A stretch of 64,000 nt of DNA. It comes from Arthrobacter sp. KBS0703. GTDB lineage: Bacteria > Actinomycetota > Actinomycetes > Actinomycetales > Micrococcaceae. This document shows positions 1 through 8,373 of this stretch, piece by piece. The stretch is from assembly GCF_002008315.2 (NCBI RefSeq), contig NZ_MVDG02000001.1, positions 1 to 64,000 of the forward strand, written 5' to 3'. A model generated the notes under the pieces. That model was not told where the DNA came from, did no database searches, and worked only from the letters and a program-made list of their open reading frames with translations. Position 1 is the first letter of the stretch. Each line of letters opens with the position of its first letter. Made by a program: the position numbers and the translations under genes.

Positions 1-1
1 G

Positions 2-370
2 GTCATCGTCGATATCGGTCGGAATGCCGAACCCTTGCGGACATTTGCCTGGGACTGCGACCGGCTGCTGATTGTGGTCCCGGCCCAGTTGAAGGCGGCT
101 GTCGCTGCTGCCCGGCTGTTGCAGGAGCTTCCGCCGGTGGAGTCGGCGCTGCTTGTCCGGGGCAAAACCGGCGTCGCGCTGGACGGCGCCCTGATTGCGG
201 AGTCCGTGGGGCTTCCGCTGCACGGCCGGATGCCGGAAGTGCGTGGCACCGCTGCGGCCGCCGAACTCGGTCGTCTTCTGGAACACGGCAAGCGTAAGAG
301 CGTGCGGCGTTTCGCGGCGACGGTGCTGGACCTGCTCGACGATGAGCTGCTGGCCGGGGACATCCGGTGA
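2..370 (+). CDS. Ssd/CpaE-like MinD-type ATPase, C-terminal part
   Basis: This is the 3' end of a gene whose start lies before the window; the open frame runs from base 2 through the TTG at 35, so 35 is not the true start. The visible 122 residues begin VIVDIGRNAEPLRTFAWDCD and match the end of the CpaE-like P-loop ATPase that heads the actinobacterial helicase/secretion (Tad) neighbourhood, also called septum site determining protein. The P-loop itself is upstream and not seen. Its stop overlaps the GTG of the following tadA by 4 bp, so the two are translationally coupled. Family assignment rests on context plus the C-terminal sequence. Confidence 0.75.
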   Translation, partial: VIVDIGRNAEPLRTFAWDCDRLLIVVPAQLKAAVAAARLLQELPPVESALLVRGKTGVALDGALIAESVGLPLHGRMPEVRGTAAAAELGRLLEHGKRKSVRRFAATVLDLLDDELLAGDIR

Positions 371-1743
371 GTGCACACTCGGGAGTCCCGGAACCAAGCT
401 TTGGAAAGCGAGCCGGCGCTGACGCAGGCGCCGGCCTGACGGAGAGCGCCGGCCGGCGGAGGGCGGCGAGGGTTCTGGACGCGGGGCTGTTGGAAACCGT
501 TCGCGAATCCGTCATGGCCGACGCCGGGCCGGTCACCCCTTCGCGCGTGGCGGCCGCGGTCCAGGCCACCGGCAAATTGCTCGGCACGGCCGGATCCCTC
601 GCAGCCGTCGAACGGATCAGCGCCGAACTAAACGGCCTCGGGCCCCTGCAGCAGCTGGTCAGGGATCCGTCGGTGACGGACATATTCGTCAACTCGCCCG
701 GCTCCGTGTGGCTCGACCGCGGCAGGGGGATCGAGCGGGCACCGGTGGTCTTCGCTGGCGAAGCGCAGGTCCGGGCCTTGGCGGCCAGGCTGGTCGCGGC
801 CGGCGGACGGCGCCTGGACGACGGATCGCCCTGCGTGGACGTCCGGCTCGAGGGCGGCTACCGCGTGCATGCAGTCCTGCCTCCCATCTCCGCATCCGGG
901 ACGCTCCTGAGCGTCAGGATCCGGCGCGAACAGGTTTTTTCCATGGACGAGCTCCGGGAGGGCGGGATGTTCGGCCCCCTGGTGCAGTCTGTGCTGGCGA
1001 ACATGGTGGCGCAGCGGCTGAGCTTTCTTGTCAGCGGTGCCACAGGGTCAGGTAAAACCACGTTGCTCTCCACGCTGCTGGGACTCTGTCATCCCGGTGA
1101 ACGGCTGGTCCTCATCGAGGACGCTGCCGAGCTGAACCCGGTCCACCCGCATGTTGTCCAGCTTGAATCGCGCCACGGCAACCTGGAAGGCGGCGGCGCG
1201 GTGGATCTGGGTGAGCTGGTGCGCCAGGCGCTGAGGATGCGTCCGGACCGGCTAGTGGTGGGGGAATGCCGCGGTGCTGAGGTGCGGGAACTCCTGACCG
1301 CGATGAACACCGGACATACCGGCGGCGGCGGGACCATCCATGCCAACGCAGCCGGCGCCGTGCCTGCGCGGCTTACTGCGCTCGGGGCGCTGGCGGGGCT
1401 GGGACAGGACGCTGTCCGGTTGCAGGTCGCCAGCGCGGTGGACGCCGTAGTGCATGTGGCCAGATCCCGGCACGGACGGTACGTGGCCTGCGTGGGTGTC
1501 ATCACGGAGGCGTCCGGCGAACTTGGCGTGGCCGTGGCCTTGGAGAACTCGGGCGGACAGCTCGTGGCGGGCCCGGCGTGGGAGGGCCTGGCCCGCCGCC
1601 TTGGCATGGATCCCCGGCTGGCACCCCAGGCTCACGAACAAACGCAGGCACAGCAGGCGCAGCCGCAGGCGGCGTGGGTTCTGCCGCGTGACCCAGAGCG
1701 GGAAACGGAAGAGGAGCTCGGAACAAAGGGGGCTGCGGCGTGA
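367..1743 (+). CDS. tadA: TadA/CpaF-type secretion ATPase
   Basis: Hexameric ATPase that powers Tad pilus assembly at the cytoplasmic face of the membrane. The 458-residue protein has the usual family length. Walker A GATGSGKTT lies near residues 222-230, the Walker B/Asp-box region is RPDRLVVGECRG, and the His-box region is NTGHTGGGGTIHAN. The N-terminal domain contains the typical LGPLQQLVRDPSVTDIFVN stretch. The GTG start overlaps the preceding stop (GTGA), and the TGA stop overlaps the next gene's GTG, giving a tightly coupled operon. The C-terminal tail is rich in Gln and Ala. The frame is intact. Confidence 0.93.
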   Translation: MSAHSGVPEPSFGKRAGADAGAGLTESAGRRRAARVLDAGLLETVRESVMADAGPVTPSRVAAAVQATGKLLGTAGSLAAVERISAELNGLGPLQQLVRDPSVTDIFVNSPGSVWLDRGRGIERAPVVFAGEAQVRALAARLVAAGGRRLDDGSPCVDVRLEGGYRVHAVLPPISASGTLLSVRIRREQVFSMDELREGGMFGPLVQSVLANMVAQRLSFLVSGATGSGKTTLLSTLLGLCHPGERLVLIEDAAELNPVHPHVVQLESRHGNLEGGGAVDLGELVRQALRMRPDRLVVGECRGAEVRELLTAMNTGHTGGGGTIHANAAGAVPARLTALGALAGLGQDAVRLQVASAVDAVVHVARSRHGRYVACVGVITEASGELGVAVALENSGGQLVAGPAWEGLARRLGMDPRLAPQAHEQTQAQQAQPQAAWVLPRDPERETEEELGTKGAAA

Positions 1744-2687
1744 CCGCCGTTCTCATTGGTGTGATGGCCATTGCCCTCTGGTTGATCCTGCGGCCACCGC
1801 ACGGGTTGCGGCGCAGGGTCCGCAGAGCCTTCGCCGGGAGCGCCGCCGGGAGCCGGGCCGCCCGGAGCAGGGGAGGAGCGAGAGGCTGGGCAAACACCGG
1901 GTCCCCGACCACCCAAGGATTTCCTCCCGACGGCGCGCCGTCCCAGTACCATCGCCGATGGAACGGCCGCGGCGCCTGGGATGGTCAGGACTTTTCAATG
2001 ACTGGCCGCAGTGGCCGAAGCCTGGGCCTCAGCCGCCCGGCGCAAGGTCGCCGCGGTGTCCCTCACAGTAGTTGTCCAGCAGCTTGCTGCCCTGCTGAAG
2101 GGCGGGCGGACTCCGGCCCGTCTGTGGGACGAACTGTGCCTGGTGTACGGAGGCTCCGGTCCCGCCGACGGAGCTCCCGCCAGGCCGCGGCTCAGTCCCG
2201 GCTCCGCGGCGGTCCTGGCTGCTGCCCGTGGGGCGGCAATGCGCGGCTCGCCCGTGGCCGAGGCCGTTCGTTTTGCCGCGGCGACATCCGGCCACGCTGC
2301 CGGCAGCCGCGATGTCTCTTATACACATCTAGATGTGTATAAGAGACAGGGCAGGAGCTGGCCGCCTGCTTCGATATCGCTGAGGCCAGCGGCTGTCCGC
2401 TGGCGGACGTGCTGACCCGCTTCGCGGCACAGCTCGAGGTGGAGGACGACGCCGAGGCAGCCCGCCAGACTGCCCTCGCCAGCCCCAAAGCGACAGTTAC
2501 GCTGCTGACGTGGCTTCCCTTGCTCGGACTCGGGCTGGGGTTCTGCCTTGGCGTGGATCCGCTGGCGATGCTGCTCGGAACGCCGATCGGCGTTGCGGCA
2601 CTTGTTGCAGGCATCGTCCTCGCCGTTGCCGGCAGGCTGTGGTCGGCCAGGCTCGTGCGGGCCGCGGCAGGAGCAGGAGTGCCATGA
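1740..2687 (+). CDS. TadB-like type II secretion F protein, frame disrupted
   Basis: Inner-membrane platform protein of the Tad system. A GTG at 1740 overlaps the tadA stop and encodes a plausible first membrane segment (TAVLIGVMAIALWLILRPP). The conserved part, with VVVQQLAALLKGGRTPARLW, lies in a different frame opening near 2011. At least one indel between about 1800 and 2010 is therefore needed, or translation starts at GTG 2011. A second break is the adapter at 2312-2349; excising those 38 bp restores one frame through QELAACFDIAEASGCPLADV and two membrane segments to the stop at 2687. The gene is probably intact in the organism, or decayed only at the 5' break. The stop overlaps a downstream ATG. 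Confidence 0.6.
2312..2349. other. Nextera mate-pair junction adapter (artefact)
   Basis: Library adapter: CTGTCTCTTATACACATCT followed by its reverse complement, here with the first C read as A. It lies inside the tadB-like gene. Deleting exactly these 38 bases restores the reading frame. Confidence 0.97.
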
Positions 2688-2848
2688 GCGGGCTACGACG
2701 CGACGAGCAAACGGCAGGACGGTGCCCGGCTACAGTCCCGTGGCTGGCGCGAAGACCCGGCCGGAGACATATTCCGGCCCCGGCGCCGCCCCCATTTGAC
2801 GCGGCAATAGCGTCACGACATCCCGGCACGACGGGTCCCGTCACATGA
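2684..2848 (+). CDS. Small ORF linking tadB and tadC (doubtful)
   Basis: A 54-codon frame starts at an ATG overlapping the tadB stop (ATGA) and ends in a TGA overlapping the tadC ATG (ATGA). The product is rich in Arg and Pro with no membrane segment or recognisable motif. The perfect 4-bp overlaps at both ends suggest it could be translated as a coupling peptide between tadB and tadC. The composition is what a random frame in GC-rich DNA would give, and a 158-bp spacer is equally possible. No function is proposed. Confidence 0.25.
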   Translation: MSGLRRDEQTAGRCPATVPWLARRPGRRHIPAPAPPPFDAAIASRHPGTTGPVT

Positions 2849-3459
2849 CCGGGGCGATTCTTTCAGCTGCGATCACCGCCATGGTGTTGGCTGCTGCTGC
2901 GGCGCTCGCCTTTACGGGTCATTCACGCACGCGTAGGCGCCTTCTCAGCGGAAACGGACTGATTCTGAATACTGGGACACATGGCGGGGCGTCCGGAAGG
3001 CCCGCTCCCACCGGGCAAGGGACCGGCCTGCGTGACACCGCGATGATGCTGGAGCTGGTCGCGGCCATGCTCGACGCCGGATCAGGGATCGGACGGTCTC
3101 TGGAATTGGTGGCAGCCGCGGCTTCGCCCGAGTACAGCCGCTCCCTAAGGCCCGTCGTGGGGGCCATGGCCATCGGAGCTGACTGGGATACCGCATGGCG
3201 GAGTTCTGAGTCACGCTCGCCCGAGATACTTGCCCTTCGCGACGCCTTGGGATTCGCCGCGCTGACGGGTGCGCCGTCCTCGGCCATTCTCTATGCCCAG
3301 GCCGCCAGAATGAGGCGTGAACGGTTCCGTGCCGCCGAAAAGCGCGCCGCATCGCTCAGCGTCAAGCTCGTGATTCCCTTGGGCCTCTGCTCCCTCCCGG
3401 CGTTCATCTGCCTGGGTGTCGTCCCCGTGCTCCTGGCGCTGGTGCCCTCCGGAGCCTGA
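2845..3459 (+). CDS. TadC-like type II secretion F protein
   Basis: Second membrane platform subunit of the Tad pilus machine. The 204-residue protein has an N-terminal membrane segment (residues about 4-24), a cytoplasmic four-helix region containing LELVAAMLDAGSGIGRSLEL, and a C-terminal hydrophobic pair (VIPLGLCSLPAFICLGVVPV and following). This order and length fit the short actinobacterial TadC. It starts at ATG 2845 with a 4-bp overlap with the upstream small frame. The 153 bp that follow carry no gene; a ribosome binding site for the next gene lies just before 3613. Confidence 0.85.
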   Translation: MTGAILSAAITAMVLAAAAALAFTGHSRTRRRLLSGNGLILNTGTHGGASGRPAPTGQGTGLRDTAMMLELVAAMLDAGSGIGRSLELVAAAASPEYSRSLRPVVGAMAIGADWDTAWRSSESRSPEILALRDALGFAALTGAPSSAILYAQAARMRRERFRAAEKRAASLSVKLVIPLGLCSLPAFICLGVVPVLLALVPSGA

Positions 3460-3612
3460 CCGCCGTGCCGCTGCCCACCGGCCACTGCTCCTCCACAAAG
3501 CGGCACGCCGAGTGCTTTTCCACTTGGGCGAATTCATCACTTACCCGCCTGCGCGGCAGACGGAACAGTCGGATAAACCGGCAATCCCGCCGGTATCCAG
3601 AAAGGAAAAACC

Positions 3613-3914
3613 ATGTCCCTGAACCAAAACAGCATCAGCGAGGCCCGGCCCCTGTACCAGGACAGCGGAGACGGAGCTGTCCGGGAGATCTATCCGGGAG
3701 CCAGTTCGGCGCCTCGCATCAAAGCGCGCACCCGGAGGCCTGTCTCTTATACACATCTAGATGTGTATAAGAGACAGGGATGGCGACGGCGGAATATGCC
3801 ATCGCCACGTTGGCCGCAGTCGGATTCGCCGGCCTGCTGGTGTTCATATTGCGCAGCGACGAAGTCCGGGGTTTCCTGCTCAACCTGATCCGTACGGCGC
3901 TGGCCTTGCCGTGA
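3613..3914 (+). CDS. DUF4244 Flp-type pilin, split by adapter
   Basis: Small pilin-like subunit of the Tad locus. Without the 38-bp adapter at 3740-3777 the frame is continuous and encodes 87 residues. A basic leader (IKARTRR) is followed by MATAEYAIATLAAVGFAGLL, the Flp/DUF4244 signature with Glu-Tyr just inside a single hydrophobic helix, and the product ends in LIRTALALP. A strong ribosome binding site (AGAAAGGAAA) precedes ATG 3613. The TGA overlaps the next GTG by 4 bp. As assembled, the N- and C-terminal halves are in different frames, so an automatic pipeline would miss the pilin helix. Confidence 0.85.
3740..3777. other. Nextera mate-pair junction adapter (artefact)
   Basis: Full 38-bp copy inside the DUF4244 pilin gene. 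Excising it joins AGG to C+GG and ATG in frame. Confidence 0.98.
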
Positions 3915-4473
3915 GCCCGCATCCGCAGGCCCCGCTGGTGGCGGCCGCGGTGGCGGCGGCACCGCCGGCGCGGACCGGAGGCATTCGGAGCAGGAAGCCG
4001 CGGCGGCGACCGGGCTGTGGGGCGGGGAATCCCCGCGGCCGCGGGAGCGTCCGCGAAAGAAACACCGGAGGTGCCGTGACCGCAGAATTCGCCGTTGCGC
4101 TTCCTGCCGTGATGCTGCTCCTGGCCATGCTGTTGGCGGGGTCTGCGGCAGGAATTACCCAGCTCCGGTTAGAGGAGGCGGCACGGGCGGCGCGCGGGCG
4201 CTGGCCCGGGGAGAGGAGCCGCCGGCCGTCGAGGGAATGGTCAGGAAGCTGGCAGGGGCCACGGCATCGTCGGCTGTGGTGGCGGACGGCGAATGGCTGA
4301 GCATTACGGTGTCGGACCGCGTGACCGGACCGTTTGGCAGCGTGGTTCCGTGGACACTGACAGCCAGGGCTGAGGCGCGGGGCGAAACGGCGGAATCCCT
4401 CTCGTTCCCGCCCACCATGATTCCGGCCCTATCCCGCTCTGGGGCGGAGCTCGCCGCCAAGGGGCACATATGA
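3911..4473 (+). pseudogene. TadE-family pseudopilin, single-base frameshift
   Basis: Minor pseudopilin of the Tad system. The frame from GTG 3911 gives a long basic/Pro leader and then GAVTAEFAVALPAVMLLLAM, the TadE membrane helix; an internal GTG at 4076 is an alternative start. After EEAARA the sequence slips: the expected continuation (GARALARGEEPPAVEGMVRK and on to AAKGHI) is in the next frame and ends at 4473. One missing G in the GGGCGGCGCGC stretch at about 4186-4192 explains it. Either a sequencing error or a genuine null allele. The stop overlaps the next ATG (ATGA), as in an intact operon. Confidence 0.75.
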
Positions 4474-4861
4474 ACCGGAATAAACAGCCGGGCGGGGCGC
4501 AGGATTCAGAGCGGGGCTCGGGCACTGTGCTGGCTGCCGGGCTCGGCCTGGTGGTCCTCGCGGCCATGGTCCTGCTTCTCATGCTGGCGCAGGCAGCCGT
4601 GATGGCCTCCCGGGCGGCAGCAGCGGCCGACCTCGCCGCCCTGGCAGCGGCGGACGCACTCCGCGGTGTTTCGGCCGGGGAAGCCCTGTCTCTTATACAC
4701 ATCTAGATGTGTATAAGAGACAGGTAGCAGCCCGTCACGACGCGAGGCTGGCCAGTTGTGTCGAGGGAGGTGATCAGTCTGTCGAAGTTCGTACCGAACT
4801 GACGGCCGGCGCAATTCTCGGCTCGGCTGCGGGGCACGCCCGGGCGGGGCCGCCACCGTAG
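4470..4861 (+). CDS. Second TadE-like secretion protein, split by adapter
   Basis: Short membrane-anchored TadE-like protein of the helicase/secretion neighbourhood. After removal of the adapter at 4686-4723 it encodes 117 residues: a charged N-terminus (MNRNKQPGGAQDSERGSGT), one hydrophobic helix (about residues 18-45), an Ala-rich ADLAALAAADALRG segment, then VAARHDARLASCVEGG and a short C-terminal beta-rich tail. ATG 4470 overlaps the previous stop. Related proteins usually have several more residues around the join, so a little real sequence may be lost there. Convergent with the helicase gene. Confidence 0.8.
4686..4723. other. Nextera mate-pair junction adapter (artefact)
   Basis: Full 38-bp copy inside the second TadE-like gene. 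Excising it restores the frame (GCC joined to GTA GCA GCC). Confidence 0.98.
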
Positions 4862-4899
4862 GCTCGGCTGCGGGCACGCCGGGCCGGTCCGCCACCGTA
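4820..4899 (+). repeat. Imperfect tandem duplication at 3' end of tadE-like gene
   Basis: Two adjacent copies, 4820-4860 (41 bp) and 4861-4899 (39 bp), share GGCTCGGCTGC, GGGCACGCC and CCGCCACCGTA. The stop codon of the TadE-like gene lies at the junction, so the second copy is non-coding. Confidence 0.8.
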
Positions 4900-4915
4900 A
4901 GTGCAGGTGGCAACG

Positions 4916-7354
4916 CTATAGGCCGGTTGACGCGTGGTGCGCCGCATGCTCCTGCGCCGCATGTTCCTGCGCCGCATGTTCCTGCGTCGGAGACGGGGAC
5001 GGGGCCGCGGTCTCTGTGGCATCCCGCAGCAGGACGTCGATCAACGTTACGGCGGCGTCCTTATCCAACGGGTTGTTCTTGTTCCCGCATTTCGGAGACT
5101 GCACACAAGAGGGACATCCGGACTCGCACTCACAGGCCTCGATGGCGTCCCTCGTCGCGGTCAGCCACACCTTGGCTTTCTCGAAGCCCCGTTCCGCAAA
5201 GCCCGCGCCGCCGGGGTGTCCGTCGTACACGAAAATGGTGGGCACCCCGGTGTCCGCGTGGATCGCGGTTGAGACGCCGCCGATGTCCCAGCGGTCGCTG
5301 GACGCAACCAGCGGCAGCAGCCCGATGGCGGCGTGCTCCGCGGCGTGGAGGGCGCCGGGGAACTGTGCCTCGATCAGGCCGGCACCGGTGAGCGACCGGT
5401 TGTCCATGACGAACCACACGGCTTTCGTAAACAGCTCCCGTGCCCCGAGCTCCAGGGGCTCCTCGCCCAGGACCTCGTTCGAAATCAGGGCCTTCCGTTG
5501 AAAGGAGACCACCTGCGTCGTTACCTTCACATCGCCGAAATGCACGGCTACATCCCCCCACTGGACCGACCGCTGGGTTTCGAGCACCTCAATCTGGGTG
5601 ATGTCCCGGGCGGTGGTGTAGTAGTCGGGGTTGGCGCGGCGCACCACTACGCAGTGATCGGCCTCATTCAGGTCCTCCACCACATAGCTGTCGCCCTGAT
5701 GGACATAGATTGCGCCGGTATGCGCCTGGTAGTGGGTTTGCGGCGAATCCATGGTTCCCAGCAGTGAACCCGTGTCCGCATCCACGATGCTCACCGGCCC
5801 TCCGCCGTCGGCCCTCAGGTTCACCATGCCGGCCGCGCTCTGGGGATGTGTCCAGAACCATCCGGCCGGGCGCCGCCGCAGGTAGCCCTGCGTCACCAGC
5901 TGTCCGAGGAGTTTCTCCGCCGTGGCACCGAAAAGAGGCAGCTCCGCCACGCCCAGCGGAAGCTCGGCGGCGGCTGCGCACAGGTGGGGTCCGAGCACAT
6001 AGGGATTCGACGGGTCAAACACGGTCGCCTCGACCGACACGTCAAAGATGGCCTCGGGATGGTTCACCAGGTAGGTGTCCAGCGGGTCGTCGCTGGCCAC
6101 GAAGGCGGCGATCGCGTCCTGCCCGGCGCGTCCCGCCCTGCCGATCTGCTGGAAGAGGGACGCCCTGGTCCCGGGCCAGCCGGCGACGAGCACTGCGTCA
6201 AGCCCCGAGATGTCGATGCCCAATTCGAGGGCCGATGTGCTCGAAATACCCAGCAGCTGCCCAGCCCGCAGAGCCTTTTCCAAGGCGCGGCGTTCCTCCG
6301 GGAGATAGCCGGACCGGTACGCCGCCACCCGTTGCGGCAGGCTCGGATCAACTTCGTCGAGTAGCCGTTTGGTGATCGACGAGATGGTTTCTGCGCCCCG
6401 CCGGGACTTGATGAAGGCAATGGTCCGGATCCTGGCCGAGACGAGGTTCGCAAGCAAGTCGGCCGTCTCGGCAACCGCGGTCCGGCGTTCCTTGGCGCCG
6501 TTCTCGCCCCGGATTTCGGTCAGGGCGGGCTCCCAAAAAGCCACCGTGGTGGAGCCGTGCGGTGAGGAATCCTCGGCGACGCCGCGGACAGGCGCGCCGA
6601 TCAGCCGGCCAAAGGACGTCTCGGGTTCCGACGCCGTAGCGGATGCCGCGATAAAGACCGGGCCAGGGAAGGACGTGCCTGCCCCGTAATAAGCGCAGAT
6701 GCGCCGCAGCCGACGCATCAGGTTGGCCACGTGGGATCCGAACACCCCCCGGTAGCTGTGCGCCTCGTCAACGATCACGTAGCGAAGCCGCCGGAAAAAC
6801 CCGGCCCACCACGCATGGTTGGGGAGGATACCGAAGTGCAGCATGTCAGGGTTGGCCAGGATGAAGTTCGCGTGGTCCCGGATCCAGCGCCGCGACGCCG
6901 GGTCCGTGTCGCCGTCGTAGGTTTCTGCCCGGACAGTCGGGAGCTTCAACGACCGGATCGCCGCGAGCTGGTCTGCGGCAAGCGCCTTGGTGGGGGAAAG
7001 ATAGAGGGTCACGGCGCCGTCGTCGTGGATTTTTCCGGGCTCCGACAGGACACGGAGCTCGGAACGGTGGATCGCGTCCAGCGCCGGCAGTTGGTACGCC
7101 AGTGACTTCCCGGACGCCGTGCCGGTGGCGATCACGACGTGCTCGCCGGCATGAGCGATGTTGGCCGCCCGGACCTGATGCCGGTAGGGCTGCTGGATGC
7201 CCATGTTGCCGTAGGCACTCACAAGATCGGGATGGGCCCACTCAGGCCACGGTTCGTGCACCGCCTCGCGGGCCGGGATGGTCCGCACATGCCGGAGCTG
7301 CTCCGGGTCCGGGCCGCGGCCCAGCAAGGGAATCAGCGAGTCATGAGGGTTCAC
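4916..7354 (-). CDS. DEAH-box helicase of the helicase/secretion neighbourhood
   Basis: Superfamily 2 helicase of 812 residues, similar to the MrfA/YprA group with a C-terminal DUF1998-type region. Visible motifs are motif I ATGTASGKS, motif II VDEAHSYRG (DEAH), motif III SATASEPE, and motif VI QQIGRAGRAGQ. A four-cysteine zinc cluster CECESGCPSCVQSPKCGN sits near the C-terminus. MrfA-type proteins act in DNA repair; a link to the Tad system is positional only. The extreme C-terminus has three QEHAA repeats. Start is GTG at 7354 with an AAGAAT hexamer 6 nt upstream, so the mRNA may be leaderless. The gene is convergent with the tad operon. Confidence 0.92.
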   Translation of the reverse strand: MNPHDSLIPLLGRGPDPEQLRHVRTIPAREAVHEPWPEWAHPDLVSAYGNMGIQQPYRHQVRAANIAHAGEHVVIATGTASGKSLAYQLPALDAIHRSELRVLSEPGKIHDDGAVTLYLSPTKALAADQLAAIRSLKLPTVRAETYDGDTDPASRRWIRDHANFILANPDMLHFGILPNHAWWAGFFRRLRYVIVDEAHSYRGVFGSHVANLMRRLRRICAYYGAGTSFPGPVFIAASATASEPETSFGRLIGAPVRGVAEDSSPHGSTTVAFWEPALTEIRGENGAKERRTAVAETADLLANLVSARIRTIAFIKSRRGAETISSITKRLLDEVDPSLPQRVAAYRSGYLPEERRALEKALRAGQLLGISSTSALELGIDISGLDAVLVAGWPGTRASLFQQIGRAGRAGQDAIAAFVASDDPLDTYLVNHPEAIFDVSVEATVFDPSNPYVLGPHLCAAAAELPLGVAELPLFGATAEKLLGQLVTQGYLRRRPAGWFWTHPQSAAGMVNLRADGGGPVSIVDADTGSLLGTMDSPQTHYQAHTGAIYVHQGDSYVVEDLNEADHCVVVRRANPDYYTTARDITQIEVLETQRSVQWGDVAVHFGDVKVTTQVVSFQRKALISNEVLGEEPLELGARELFTKAVWFVMDNRSLTGAGLIEAQFPGALHAAEHAAIGLLPLVASSDRWDIGGVSTAIHADTGVPTIFVYDGHPGGAGFAERGFEKAKVWLTATRDAIEACECESGCPSCVQSPKCGNKNNPLDKDAAVTLIDVLLRDATETAAPSPSPTQEHAAQEHAAQEHAAHHASTGL

Positions 7355-7478
7355 CCCAACATTCTTTCATCCGGGCAAAAATCGCCGCCCGTGCCCAAGC
7401 CCGAGTCCGCGTCTGAGCCTGTGCCGGAGTCAAAACCGGAACAGCCGGAGCCCGCCGAAAAGCCCGGCAGGAACGATG

Positions 7479-8171
7479 TCAGCTGACGGAAAGGTCGGCG
7501 CCCTCATCGGAGGCGGACAGCATCAGGACGTGGCACACCGAGGTCCAGCCAAGGTGCGAGTACAGCTTCTGCCCGTCGAGGGACGCCAGCAGCAGGCCGT
7601 CCTCCACATCGTGCGCATAGGCCTGGGCCGCGAGCGCCTTCATGATGAAGCTGCCCAGCCCGCGGCGTTGGAACGCCGGCTCGGTCACGATCTTGTCGAA
7701 CACCGCGGTTCCCTTGACCACGAAGACCTGCCCGCTCGCCGCAAGTGTGTCGCCGGCGCGCACCACGGCATGGTGCACCCCGTTGGATTCGGACGTTTCC
7801 AGCGACAGTTCATCGTCGGATAGCCATGGGTCCTCGGCGTCCTGGGTTTCCATGTCCACCACCATCATGCTCTGGGACGCCGACGTGACATTGAGCCCGT
7901 GCTGCTCTGCCAGGGTTTTGTAGCGAAGAACGTCATTCGTCAGGATGGTCAGCACCCGGGCAGGAGCCTCGGCCGTCTTGGCGGCCAACGCGGCAAACTC
8001 AGCGTCCGACGGGTCTGAGGCAAAATACTCCCAGTCGCCGGTGGTGTCGGCACGCAGGGCGGCGGGGAAGCGACCTTCCGTGCCGGTCTCGTAGCCGCGG
8101 CAGCCTGCCCAGCCGGCTACCCAGACTTCAAGCAGATGAGTGATGTCTCCTACCATGGCTTCTGGCGTCAT
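7479..8171 (-). CDS. GNAT-family N-acetyltransferase
   Basis: The 230-residue protein carries a C-terminal GNAT fold. The acetyl-CoA loop is FQRRGLGSFIMKAL, followed by YSHLGWTSVCHVLMLSA, typical of the last strands. The N-terminal half (VWVAGWAGCRGYETG and EYFASDPSDAEFAALAAK) resembles actinobacterial GNATs of unknown substrate. ATG 8171 is chosen because TAGTCT, a good actinobacterial -10, ends 6 nt before it, predicting a leaderless transcript. It stands alone, divergent from trhO. Substrate unknown. Confidence 0.85.
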   Translation of the reverse strand: MTPEAMVGDITHLLEVWVAGWAGCRGYETGTEGRFPAALRADTTGDWEYFASDPSDAEFAALAAKTAEAPARVLTILTNDVLRYKTLAEQHGLNVTSASQSMMVVDMETQDAEDPWLSDDELSLETSESNGVHHAVVRAGDTLAASGQVFVVKGTAVFDKIVTEPAFQRRGLGSFIMKALAAQAYAHDVEDGLLLASLDGQKLYSHLGWTSVCHVLMLSASDEGADLSVS

Positions 8172-8373
8172 GTGATGAGACTATTCCAGCGCTGTCACAA
8201 GCAACAGGGCTTTGGCACTTGCTTATGCAATTGTGATGGGCGCGCGCCGGCCACGTCGCGGCACAGTGCGGGGCGGCGTGTGGACGCCGAACAATGGCGC
8301 ACGGTCCGCGTGCCTCCGCCCTGCACGCGCCCGTCATTCCTGGGGTTTCCCGACACCAAGTACCCTTAAATAC

